DNA of 64,000 nt from Lachnospiraceae bacterium (GTDB lineage: Bacteria; Bacillota; Clostridia; Lachnospirales; Lachnospiraceae): contig CAAGDV010000006.1 in NCBI GenBank assembly GCA_900768755.1, positions 1 to 64,000 on the forward strand, read 5' to 3'. Each line of letters starts with the position of its first letter. Position 1 is the first letter of the stretch. The notes under the pieces were generated by a model. It saw nothing but the letters and a program-made list of their open reading frames with translations, did not search any database and was not told where the DNA came from. Shown in pieces: positions 50,591-59,807 of the stretch. Made by a program: the position numbers and the translations under genes.

Positions 50591-52534
50591 CTATTCCGCA
50601 ACAAACACTTCTCCGCCCATATTACGCGCAAAGCCCTTTGCCGCATATGCTTTTTTGATGTAATCGTCAACCGGCAGTTCAATATCCGTAATAATCGCTA
50701 TTCCCGCGTTAAAAGATATGTCAACTCCCGGACACTCCCTGCCATATCTGCCGTCAAAAATATCTCCCAGGGAAGTAACCATTTCCGGTGAAATTGCACT
50801 ACCTCTGGAATCATATGTATTCACAAGCGCAACATAATTGTCCGCATTGATTCTGCTTGCTAAGATAACCCTGTCCGAGAACTGTCCGAGAAGCTCTGCC
50901 AATCCTTTAAGAAGCATATTGCCCGCGTCATATCCGTACCGCGCGTTGACCGACATAAAATCCATAAACCCGAGATACACTATGGCGTATTGCCCGTCTG
51001 TGCCGTCTTGTATAAGCTTCTTCGCATCATCAAGGAAATAATCGTATTTTATCAGACCGGTAACATAATCATACCTATCGTTGCTGACGGTCTCGGTAAT
51101 AAGGTTATCGTACTCGCGCACATTGAGAAGAAAAGAAGAGATAAGCTGGGATACCGTCTTAAACACCCTAAGCTCTCCTTCGCTCCACTCATGCCTTCCC
51201 ACATAGCATTCATATCCGACGCATCCCTTTATGCCGTGTCCGCCGTCAAATATACACCGCACAAAAGACTTGAGTCCTTTTGCCCTTATCTGGCTCATCA
51301 ACTCCTCATTGCCGCTGTAATTCTCTGCATCCGATACGGCAATAATCTTCTGATTCGCATAGATATCGGACAAAACATCATACTCCATAAGCCGGTTTCT
51401 CTGAACAATTCCCTCAATGTAAGGATACAGAGGAGTGTACCAGTTATATGAATTGTATACTTCCTTTGTCTTTTCATTGAGCTCATGAACAAAAATCCGG
51501 TCAAGCCCGAATTTGGTTCCGACTGCCGAAAAACATTCGTAGACAACATCTTCTATGCGTGAACCGGTTGACATCTTCTCAAGAGCGTTCTCCAGCAGCT
51601 CCTGCACAAACACCGCATCGATTGAATCGGCTCCGACATACTCCTCATGGGAGTCCTCGGTATACCACACGGTCGCGCCCCCGCCCTTTCTTTTGGCGGT
51701 CAGAAGCGCCATGTGCGCTTTCTCCCTGATGTCATAGTCATCGTATGCGTTAAACGGACCCATATATATTCCGCAGCTGAGCGTCACGGGCGAAGAGTTA
51801 AACTCTTCCCCCTGCATATTTGAAACTTCATTTCTGAGCGCATCGAGCACCCCTTCAATGCTGTCACGGGATTTTTTCCCGTAGCAGACAACAAAAAATT
51901 CATTGTTGCTGCCGCGTCCGACATAGGCGTTAATGTCAAAAATCCTTCGAAGGCATAAACCCATATTAATAATAATGTGCTCATTGACCTCTTTCGGGCG
52001 CGCGCGGAAACCGTCCACCAGAATGTCCAAAAAGGCGCCCTCCCCACCGTTTTGCTGTATGCACTTCTCAGCAAAGCGGCGTTTTAAGGCGCTTTTTGAC
52101 AACAATCCGGTAGACGGGTCCCAATCATCCGCATTCTCCGAAAAACCGTCACCGATTTTCTCAGAATTGATGTCCGTAAACTCGCCTGTAAGGTATGTCA
52201 CATCATTGTATTTCTGTCTGACCGCCTTAACCCTGTACCACCTCGGTTCTTCACCGTGAAAGCTGAGTCTTGCCTCGCACTCCGGCGACGCGCAGTCTTC
52301 CTTTGTCAGGCAGTCAATCAAATCGTCAACTTTGATTCTGTTATGGCCGGCCATGTTTCTCTGCCCCTTTAACATCATGACATAATTATTCATGGTGGAG
52401 CCGTAGCCGGCCATATCATCGTTGGCAAAATAAAATTCCATATAATCTGCGGTTACATTGTACCTGAAAGGAGTTCTTCCGTTAATCGCAGCTATTGTTT
52501 TGTAGACATTAATCTCATCATTAAGTCTGTCCAA
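50591..52534 (-). CDS. Protein with two degenerate GGDEF domains and a GAF-like domain
   Basis: The TTG at 52534 lies 6-9 bases after AGAGGGGG; 647 residues. A PAS-like domain (about 1-125) is followed by a GGDEF-type domain whose signature reads GRGSNNEFFVV, a GAF-like region (about 310-460) with Cys and aromatic residues, and a second GGDEF-type domain whose signature reads RINADNYVAL. Neither can be a normal cyclase. The protein is cytoplasmic and may bind c-di-GMP, GTP or another ligand as a receptor. Confidence 0.88.
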   Translation of the reverse strand: MDRLNDEINVYKTIAAINGRTPFRYNVTADYMEFYFANDDMAGYGSTMNNYVMMLKGQRNMAGHNRIKVDDLIDCLTKEDCASPECEARLSFHGEEPRWYRVKAVRQKYNDVTYLTGEFTDINSEKIGDGFSENADDWDPSTGLLSKSALKRRFAEKCIQQNGGEGAFLDILVDGFRARPKEVNEHIIINMGLCLRRIFDINAYVGRGSNNEFFVVCYGKKSRDSIEGVLDALRNEVSNMQGEEFNSSPVTLSCGIYMGPFNAYDDYDIREKAHMALLTAKRKGGGATVWYTEDSHEEYVGADSIDAVFVQELLENALEKMSTGSRIEDVVYECFSAVGTKFGLDRIFVHELNEKTKEVYNSYNWYTPLYPYIEGIVQRNRLMEYDVLSDIYANQKIIAVSDAENYSGNEELMSQIRAKGLKSFVRCIFDGGHGIKGCVGYECYVGRHEWSEGELRVFKTVSQLISSFLLNVREYDNLITETVSNDRYDYVTGLIKYDYFLDDAKKLIQDGTDGQYAIVYLGFMDFMSVNARYGYDAGNMLLKGLAELLGQFSDRVILASRINADNYVALVNTYDSRGSAISPEMVTSLGDIFDGRYGRECPGVDISFNAGIAIITDIELPVDDYIKKAYAAKGFARNMGGEVFVAE

Positions 52535-52561
52535 ATTCTTCCCCCTCTGTATAAGTCCGGA

Positions 52562-53683
52562 TTATTCGGCACCCGTAGTTGCTTCCTCTTCCGTATCATC
52601 CTTAGGTTCAGTCACTACCATTTTGTTGTTCTCATAAAGGAAATCAGCTACTCTCTCGAGAAGAAGCGTCTCATACACGTACGCCTTGCCGTAGTTCTCC
52701 TCAATATCCGCAAGTGAAGAAAGGCTCTCAGCCTCAACAAAAGCGTTAGCTTCACTCTCATACTCCTCATCGGAAAGTGCCATATTCTCGGCTTTTCCGA
52801 TTACAGTCATCACAACTATACTCTGAAGCTGTGATTCGGCAATCTTTCTGCACTCCTCCTGAAGCTTCGCATCCGTAAGTCCGTCAGCCGCCAGAAGCGA
52901 CTCATATGTCATTCCAAAATAAGATGCATATGTTGTATACATATTTTTGTAATAATCATAATAATCCGAGTAAATCTCCTCAAGTCTGTCCGCCGGAAGT
53001 TCCTTAATCTCAGCATTCTCGATAATTGTGCTGATAAGCGCAGCCTTCCACTTCTGGTCCTGCTCTGAAAGATTCTGCTCTGCAAGAGTCTCCCTTGCAT
53101 CCTTCTCAAAATCCTCTATTGTTGTGAATTTCTTCTCGGAATATTCCTTGACAAGCTCGTCCGTATACTCAGGAACGATATCATCACCGAAAATGTAATC
53201 AACGGTCACAACAAATACCACATCCTTGCCGTTAAGCTCATCTTTGCCGTAATCCTTGGGGAATGTACAGTTGAGCGAATATTCCTTGCCGCACTCAAGT
53301 CCGATAAGCTGCTTATTAAGATCGTCAATGTAACCGCCGCCGATTGTATAATCGGTTCCCTTCTCGCCCGTTGAGCCGCCTTCAAAAGCCTCTCCGTCAA
53401 GATATCCGGTAAACTGAAGATGAATCTTATCCTTCTCGCCGACAACCCTGTCGGTCACATGCTCCTGGGTCGTCATCGCGTCGATAACCGACTGACGGAA
53501 CTCCTCCATCTGCTTCTCGGTAACCTCTGCCGAATCAACCTCTATATCAAGGTTGGTATACTCTCCCAGTGTAACATAATCACTGTAATCGTAAGGGGTA
53601 AACTTTGAATCCTTCTTACCGCAGCCTGCAACCAGCGAAAGTACCATAACGGCAACTAATGCCAATGTTATTCTCTTTTTCAT
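52562..53683 (-). CDS. Trigger-factor-like lipoprotein foldase
   Basis: The ATG at 53683 (MKKRITLALVAVMVLSLVAG, 373 residues) follows GGAGG by 5 bases. The lipobox is VAGC (Cys near residue 21). Residues about 60-165 hold a FKBP-type prolyl isomerase domain (DKIHLQFTGYLDGEAFEGG) and the rest the helical trigger-factor C-domain. It therefore acts outside the cell, like PrsA, as a chaperone for secreted proteins. Confidence 0.9.
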   Translation of the reverse strand: MKKRITLALVAVMVLSLVAGCGKKDSKFTPYDYSDYVTLGEYTNLDIEVDSAEVTEKQMEEFRQSVIDAMTTQEHVTDRVVGEKDKIHLQFTGYLDGEAFEGGSTGEKGTDYTIGGGYIDDLNKQLIGLECGKEYSLNCTFPKDYGKDELNGKDVVFVVTVDYIFGDDIVPEYTDELVKEYSEKKFTTIEDFEKDARETLAEQNLSEQDQKWKAALISTIIENAEIKELPADRLEEIYSDYYDYYKNMYTTYASYFGMTYESLLAADGLTDAKLQEECRKIAESQLQSIVVMTVIGKAENMALSDEEYESEANAFVEAESLSSLADIEENYGKAYVYETLLLERVADFLYENNKMVVTEPKDDTEEEATTGAE

Positions 53684-53773
53684 AAAAACCTCCATATAAA
53701 ACTGTGTGCCTTATACTTATACCACAAAGCAAACTAAAAAGCAAATGAATACTTTGTGAAAAGAATGTGACGG

Positions 53774-55111
53774 TTAATCCAGGTCGCACTCCTCTATCGT
53801 CATTATCGTCTCTTTATCCATATCCTTCATCGCCACAATTCTGCCCGCCTGTCTTGTTATTGCACGTTCCAGATAGTTTCTGGCATCACGCGCGTTAGCA
53901 AAATTTTCCGGCTTATTCTCACACCTGGCGGTAAAATATGCCAGTGCTTTTGCCTTTGCAGGCTCCGACAAAACATAATCCTGTTTTGCCGCGTTGCTCT
54001 TCATGATGTCGAGAAGCTGTTTTGGCGTATAATCGTCAAATTTGATGAATTTATTGAATCTTGAGCGCAGACCCGGATTGGAATCGAGAAACTGCTCCAT
54101 AAGCTCCGTGTATCCTGCAACGATGACAACCAGGTTATCCCTGTTGTCCTCCATTGCCTTAAGAAGTGTATCAACCGCCTCCTGTCCAAAATCCTTTTCT
54201 CCCTTGTTGGCGGTCAGCGTGTACGCCTCATCGATAAAAAGCACCCCTCCCATCGCGGACTCGACGACTTCCATAACCTTCGTCGCTGTCTGTCCGATAT
54301 ATCCGCTCACAAGCCCCGAGCGGTCAACCTCGACAAGATGGCCTTTGCTCAAAGCCCCCATCGCGTGATATATGCCTGCAAGCATTCTCGCAACGGTTGT
54401 TTTGCCGGTTCCGGGATTGCCCGAAAATACAAGATGCTTTGACACCGACGGCTGCTTCATCCCACGCTCCTGACGTATTTTCTGCACCTGCATGAGATTG
54501 ACCATGCTGTTAACATCCTTCTTAACCTCATCAAGTCCGATAAGTGCATTAAGCTCCTCAAGCGCCTGTTCAAGTGTTTTCTTTTCGGGTTCCTTTTCTT
54601 TTACCAGACCTCTGGGGCTTAAGAGTCCAAAATCTCCGGCATATTTTTCAAGCATATTGACATATTCCGTGAGGCATGAAATCTCCTTTTCGGAGGTAAT
54701 ATCGTTGCATGCGATATATGCCTGTCCCAAGCTCCTTAATGTGTTGATATACTGTACCGTACGTCTTTTGTGGTCCTTAATCTTATCGCCCGCATCGGAC
54801 AGGACAAAACATTTGAAGGCAAAAGGCGGCACCGTCCGATAGGAATCATTCATCAGATGCTCGCTCTGAACAACCGCCCTAATCATGCCCTCCGTCATAT
54901 TAAAACCCGTATATTCTTTTATGAACTCCTGCTCTTTTTCACCGTACAGGCCGTCGCCCTGCGACAAAAAAGCAAGAAATTTAACCATCTCATATCTGAG
55001 ATTCTCCCTGAAGCCGGTGGCTAGCCGTTCCTTAATCACGCCGCCGCGCTCTATGTCATCGGCGTACTCAAGGCACTTGTCAACCGACTCTTTAATATTC
55101 TCCATAATCAT
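53774..55111 (-). CDS. AAA+ ATPase, CbbX/SpoVK type, with TerB-like N-domain
   Basis: The ATG at 55111 (445 residues) follows AAGG; the longer frame would start at a TTG overlapping the CotH gene. Residues about 25-75 have a TerB-like acidic helical pattern (FLAFLSQGDGLYGEKEQEF). The AAA core has GNPGTGKTTVARMLAG, VLFIDEAYTLTANKGE and NPGLRSRFNKFIKFDDY. CbbX/SpoVK/EccA proteins remodel partner proteins. Its neighbour CotH is a sporulation-type kinase fold; a link is possible. Confidence 0.9.
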   Translation of the reverse strand: MIMENIKESVDKCLEYADDIERGGVIKERLATGFRENLRYEMVKFLAFLSQGDGLYGEKEQEFIKEYTGFNMTEGMIRAVVQSEHLMNDSYRTVPPFAFKCFVLSDAGDKIKDHKRRTVQYINTLRSLGQAYIACNDITSEKEISCLTEYVNMLEKYAGDFGLLSPRGLVKEKEPEKKTLEQALEELNALIGLDEVKKDVNSMVNLMQVQKIRQERGMKQPSVSKHLVFSGNPGTGKTTVARMLAGIYHAMGALSKGHLVEVDRSGLVSGYIGQTATKVMEVVESAMGGVLFIDEAYTLTANKGEKDFGQEAVDTLLKAMEDNRDNLVVIVAGYTELMEQFLDSNPGLRSRFNKFIKFDDYTPKQLLDIMKSNAAKQDYVLSEPAKAKALAYFTARCENKPENFANARDARNYLERAITRQAGRIVAMKDMDKETIMTIEECDLD

Positions 55112-55121
55112 TCTACCGCCC

Positions 55122-57176
55122 TTATTCAAAAATTGCTTTTATCTTACAGTTCCCGTCAAGTTGGATTCTGACGGTTTCAGACGTATCATCCAAAACGCTC
55201 GCGCCCGAAACCTCCCATCTCACAAAGGTGCTGCCCTCATTCGGGACTGCGGTAAGCGTAATCGGATATTCCCTGAAATACCGGCCGCCGAACTGCCTGC
55301 TAAGGTCCAACACCGAGGAGTTAATCATAACCGTGCCTTTACCCGAATCGGACGCTTCAATATACACCGCAACATCGTTTGACAGTGCATACGCATCTTT
55401 TACAAGACTAATAAAACAGTCGTACCGGCCCTCTATGAATTTCTTGAGATTTTTTATCTCCTCCTCAAATCTTTTTTCCGGCTCATATGTAATCCAGGTC
55501 GGCCCAAACCTCCTCCACGACATCGGAGTCAACACCCCGTAAGTCTTAGTCATCTCATCAATCACTTCGTTAACATGGTTAATTTCAAAATTGATATTTC
55601 TCAAATCGCAGAGGGCCAGAACCATGCGCCGCTTGAAATCCACGTTCTTTGACAGCGACTTAAACAATGCGCCTGCCGGTCGATAATTACCCGATGTCGA
55701 GTATGTTTTTTTGAGCTGCTGGGCGATGTTATTGGTGCGGTAATTGCCGCCGGATTCATACACTCCTGCGGAAAAGTCCACATCATACGCCATCATACGC
55801 CATCTGCCGTCAGCGTAAGGATTTTCCTCGTCAACCTCTCTTGCTCTCCACATCTCCCAGTTATTGTCCTCAAAAAAACTGTCCTGGTTGTATATGTAAA
55901 GGTTAAATGCCATATACTCGGCAAAGCTCTGAATGTCAATGTATGTGCAGGCTTTGTCATAGTATGTCTGCACTGACATGTCATGCTTTGTGATGTAATC
56001 GTACATCTCGTAATACAAATCAATATCGCTGCTCTCGCCGTCCTCAATGCCTCCTCGCTTAAGAACGACAATATTTTCATTGTCTATCCCGTAATTATTC
56101 TCGACATAATTGTCGCTGTAATCCTCGGTCATTGTATACAGACCCCAGAATTCTCCGTCCAGAAACATCACAACGGGCGTGCTCTCTAAGGTATCAAAAT
56201 TCCTGTCAGATACCAGGTACTGCGAAAGCGAGTCGCGGATTCTTGCATTTTCGCTGTCGTTACCTCCGTTCTTAATCAGGAAGGATTTATATCTGGTGAC
56301 AATTCCCGTGCCGTCGCTTCGGATATTATCGGGAAAAAGCTCAAACTTTATATTTTTTTTGCCGTACTCTTCCCTCGCGACTATTCTGAAGCTTTTCTGG
56401 GTTCTGCTCCGGCTCGCTCCTCCCATTATGCGGATTCCGACCTCCTGGGAAAAACCTTCGCTGCCGTCCGTCGGAATATATTCCACCATTGCGGGGCGCT
56501 CCCACTCTTTTCCGCGCTGTGTGAAGTTGCCAACGCTCTGCCAGCCCTCTAATGAACTGTTTGCAGGATTTTCTTTTATCCAGTCGTCATAGGCTTTGCC
56601 CATGACATATATTCCCGTCTCGTAGTCAAAAAGATTCTCCTTCTCGGTGGTAAGCGAGATAATCGGAACGTTCGCATATTTATCAGACTTAATTCCGACA
56701 AAATATGTAGCCTGCCTGTTTAGCGAGGTGCTCCCATCAGGCATTATTGCAACCGCGCGGATTACCGTCGCTTTGTCAACATGTCCCTGCGGAATATAGT
56801 TTTCGTCGGGATTGACGCCCGTCACGGCACTCAACACATTCTTTTCACCGGAGCGCGCCTTTACGATGACCGGTCCCGTATAGAGGGTTTTGTTGGCATC
56901 AGGCGTGCTTCCGTCAAGTGTGTAATATATCTTTGCGTCGGGATTCGCCGAGGTAATCGTAAGCTCAAAGCCCTCGGAATAAAATCCGCTCGACGCACTG
57001 AATACGGGAGCGTTGAGCTCCTTTTCCGAAACTTCTTTATCCTTCTCAGTCTCAGATTCAATTTCCCCGCCCGTACTTTCTGCCTGCGTACTCTTTGCAG
57101 AACCGTTACAGCCGCCAAAACATCCTGCGGCCAGTATAAGTGCCAGAATAACCGGCAGGCTTTTGTTTTTTCCCAT
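55122..57176 (-). CDS. CotH-kinase-domain lipoprotein
   Basis: A lipoprotein signal with FGGC (Cys near residue 23) begins this 684-residue protein. A chitobiase-like beta domain (about 50-165: YYTLDGSTPDANKTLYTGPV) precedes the CotH kinase domain: GIRIMGGASRSRTQKSFRI, FLIKNGGNDSENARIRDS, GLYTMTEDYSDNYVENNYG and the metal Asp of AYDVDFSAGVYES. A C-terminal beta domain (IEASDSGKGTVMINSS) follows. CotH phosphorylates spore coat proteins; here the protein is on the cell surface beside a polysaccharide operon. Confidence 0.9.
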   Translation of the reverse strand: MGKNKSLPVILALILAAGCFGGCNGSAKSTQAESTGGEIESETEKDKEVSEKELNAPVFSASSGFYSEGFELTITSANPDAKIYYTLDGSTPDANKTLYTGPVIVKARSGEKNVLSAVTGVNPDENYIPQGHVDKATVIRAVAIMPDGSTSLNRQATYFVGIKSDKYANVPIISLTTEKENLFDYETGIYVMGKAYDDWIKENPANSSLEGWQSVGNFTQRGKEWERPAMVEYIPTDGSEGFSQEVGIRIMGGASRSRTQKSFRIVAREEYGKKNIKFELFPDNIRSDGTGIVTRYKSFLIKNGGNDSENARIRDSLSQYLVSDRNFDTLESTPVVMFLDGEFWGLYTMTEDYSDNYVENNYGIDNENIVVLKRGGIEDGESSDIDLYYEMYDYITKHDMSVQTYYDKACTYIDIQSFAEYMAFNLYIYNQDSFFEDNNWEMWRAREVDEENPYADGRWRMMAYDVDFSAGVYESGGNYRTNNIAQQLKKTYSTSGNYRPAGALFKSLSKNVDFKRRMVLALCDLRNINFEINHVNEVIDEMTKTYGVLTPMSWRRFGPTWITYEPEKRFEEEIKNLKKFIEGRYDCFISLVKDAYALSNDVAVYIEASDSGKGTVMINSSVLDLSRQFGGRYFREYPITLTAVPNEGSTFVRWEVSGASVLDDTSETVRIQLDGNCKIKAIFE

Positions 57177-57211
57177 AGTCTCACCTCACAAAAAATACCT
57201 GTATCATCAAA

Positions 57212-58657
57212 CTACTTGTTTTTAAGTGCCTTAAGTCCCGCCATTATGCGTTTTCTCATAAGAAACGCCGTAAGAAGAAGCGCTGCGATTACCGCGTAGC
57301 GGATTATCATATGCCTGTAAAGCACAAGCATCAGAAGCATCGCTCCGATAACCACCACTGACATAAGCAGGACAAATTTCATGTTGTATATCTGCTTTAC
57401 ATCCGGAATATTTTTTCTGATAACTCTTAAGTGGAACAAATAATGCGCTCCGGAGTATACAATATAACAGATAAGCGTGGTGTATCCCGCCGCATAATAT
57501 CCGTATCTGTTGATAAAAATATAGTTCAAGACAAGATTGGTGAACGCCGCGATTGATGACGCAACCGCCACAAACCCGGTCTTTTCAAAATAAAATTCTA
57601 TGTTGGCAAAAAGCGGGTAGAGGAACATAAAATACACCGCTGCCGCAATGGGCGGCATAACCCAGATTGCCTCATAATACTCCGGCGCCGCAAATATCCG
57701 TATTATCTCCGGGCAGAATGCCATTGCAAGGATGCATGCACCTCCTACGAGAATCAGAAGAAAGTTGGCGGTACGCCTTATTGAGTCATATCTGTGCTCC
57801 TTAAGCTCCTTGTAAGTAAACGGAATAAAGGAGTTGTTGATGGCGGACGTGACTATTATCATCATCATGGAGACCGTGTTGGCAACGCCGTAGATGGCTG
57901 CCTTGGAATCACTCACCATTTTTTTAATCATAATTCTGTCCGCCTGGGAAAGAATCTGCGTCGACAGATAGTGCGGAATCAACGGAATATTAAACCGCAG
58001 TCCGAACTTCCAGTATTCCTTGTCAAAAAACGTTCTTTTGCGGGCAAAAATATATATCATAAAAGCAAATCCGATCACCGCCTGAACCGCTACATACGAG
58101 ATAATTCTCGCTTCCGCCTTAAACTCCGAAAAATATACCGCGGCTATTCCGAGTAACGGACTTGCAACCGCCATAATCACGGTCACAACAACAAGCTTCC
58201 GGTACCTGTAATTGTAGCGTTGCTCTGCCGACCAATAAAGATACGACGGCATCGCCACAAGTTCAATAAGCATTGCAATCATAAGAACCGGCGTCATATC
58301 CAAGACCCTGCTCCAGAAGTTCATTCCGGCAAAATACACAATGCTCACAATGAGCGTTGCCGTAATCGAAAGTCCCTGCATGGAAGACACAAACCTCGGT
58401 CTGTCCTCGGGGTATTTGCTCATTCCGTTGTTAAACACGCCGTAGGACAGGTTTAAGGTCGCAATAATCGAGATAATCGCATACCAGGACTGATAAACCG
58501 TATATACTCCGTATTGCTCCGGCGTGAGCATTCTGGTAAAAATCGGAGTGGACACAAGGGAAATTCCCTTCTGCACCGCATTGCACACCGCAAACCACAA
58601 AGACGCCTTAACAGGCTGTGAAAGGCTCTGATATTTCTGTTTAATGTTAAATGACAT
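57212..58657 (-). CDS. Polysaccharide flippase, Wzx/MATE-like
   Basis: This 481-residue protein has about 14 membrane helices and the N-terminal KASLWFAVCNAVQKGISLVS pattern of oligosaccharide flippases (MVF superfamily). It moves lipid-linked repeat units across the membrane. Its start overlaps the CDP-glycerol transferase gene by 11 bases. It is the last gene of the polysaccharide operon. Confidence 0.92.
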   Translation of the reverse strand: MSFNIKQKYQSLSQPVKASLWFAVCNAVQKGISLVSTPIFTRMLTPEQYGVYTVYQSWYAIISIIATLNLSYGVFNNGMSKYPEDRPRFVSSMQGLSITATLIVSIVYFAGMNFWSRVLDMTPVLMIAMLIELVAMPSYLYWSAEQRYNYRYRKLVVVTVIMAVASPLLGIAAVYFSEFKAEARIISYVAVQAVIGFAFMIYIFARKRTFFDKEYWKFGLRFNIPLIPHYLSTQILSQADRIMIKKMVSDSKAAIYGVANTVSMMMIIVTSAINNSFIPFTYKELKEHRYDSIRRTANFLLILVGGACILAMAFCPEIIRIFAAPEYYEAIWVMPPIAAAVYFMFLYPLFANIEFYFEKTGFVAVASSIAAFTNLVLNYIFINRYGYYAAGYTTLICYIVYSGAHYLFHLRVIRKNIPDVKQIYNMKFVLLMSVVVIGAMLLMLVLYRHMIIRYAVIAALLLTAFLMRKRIMAGLKALKNK

Positions 58658-59807
58658 CTTCTATATCACCCTTAATAATTCTGTCGAGAATCAGACCGCT
58701 TACAGGCTGCTGCGCTTCCTTGGCATACATAATATCTCTTACCCTCGCCCGCTCAGCAGAAAAGTTATCAAGATTATTCTCAACCACATCCTTAAGGCAC
58801 CCCAAAAGTCCGTCAAAATCGGTTGCCTTAAAGCCCGGGGTCACCGTATCATACGGAAAATACATCTCGCGGTCGTTCATGAGATAATTTTCCATGTCGT
58901 AGTTGTAATATACTATCGGTCTGTCCAAAAGAAGATAATCTATATAGCAGCTCGAATAGTCGGTTATAAGTATGTCCGCAGCCTTCAAAAGAAGCTGTGA
59001 GTCAAAGCTTTGCGATGTAATATCCCTGATATTGTCAATTCCCGTAAGATCCGCAGGGGTGTCGTTACGGTGGTAAAAATGCTTCTTAATCAGGAACAGG
59101 CAGTTGTTTTTTTTGCAGAATTCATCCAGCTTCTTTAAATCAAACAATGTGTTGCAGTTGATATCCGTCGCACCTTCGTTGCGGTGTGTAGGCATGTAAA
59201 GAATGATTTTGCCGTCAAAACCGAATTCCTCCCGCACGGGATTGGTCTCATCTGAATAGAACACGTCATTGCGCGGCTGGCCAAGCTGTATAATCTTGTC
59301 CCTGGTGGTCTTAAATGCACTGAGATATATTTCTGTTATCGTATCGCTCGATGAAACCACATACTCTTTTCTGTACGGCAGGTATGAGAAGCGGTACAGG
59401 GCATTGCCCTTTCGGGGAACATATCCATATTTGTCATCATGAAGAATCTTTTTCAAGGGAATTCCGTGCCACAGATTGATTATTGTTGCGCGGCCGATAA
59501 GGCTTGCGTTGACATCCATGTGGTCCACGCAGTAGAACACGTATCCCGCACGCATCTGAAGAAAACTTCCCTTCAGGGAATTGTGCATATACGCCTCATA
59601 GCCCTTATCCCGAAGCTCCCGGCAGATATCTTTATCGCGGGTAATCCACACCGCACGGATTTCGGATCTTTTGTCGGCGGCAAGGAAAAGATACCACGGG
59701 TTGTCCGAATATCTTTTGCCGAGCCAGCTTCCGAACACAAATATGCGCGGCGATTTCGGTATAAGGCATGAGAAAAAAAGGCTGATGTATTTTATTATTT
59801 TTTTCAT
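58647..59807 (-). CDS. CDP-glycerol glycerophosphotransferase, TagB/TagF-like
   Basis: This 386-residue protein begins with a membrane-attachment segment and has NLWHGIPLKKI, GQPRNDVF, LYMPTHRNEG and ILITDYSSCYIDYLLL, the family motifs that bind CDP-glycerol and polymer. It adds glycerol phosphate to a sugar, as in teichoic acid or a phosphoglycerol-decorated capsule. Overlaps its neighbours at both ends (11 and 4 bases). Confidence 0.92.
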   Translation of the reverse strand: MKKIIKYISLFFSCLIPKSPRIFVFGSWLGKRYSDNPWYLFLAADKRSEIRAVWITRDKDICRELRDKGYEAYMHNSLKGSFLQMRAGYVFYCVDHMDVNASLIGRATIINLWHGIPLKKILHDDKYGYVPRKGNALYRFSYLPYRKEYVVSSSDTITEIYLSAFKTTRDKIIQLGQPRNDVFYSDETNPVREEFGFDGKIILYMPTHRNEGATDINCNTLFDLKKLDEFCKKNNCLFLIKKHFYHRNDTPADLTGIDNIRDITSQSFDSQLLLKAADILITDYSSCYIDYLLLDRPIVYYNYDMENYLMNDREMYFPYDTVTPGFKATDFDGLLGCLKDVVENNLDNFSAERARVRDIMYAKEAQQPVSGLILDRIIKGDIEDVI

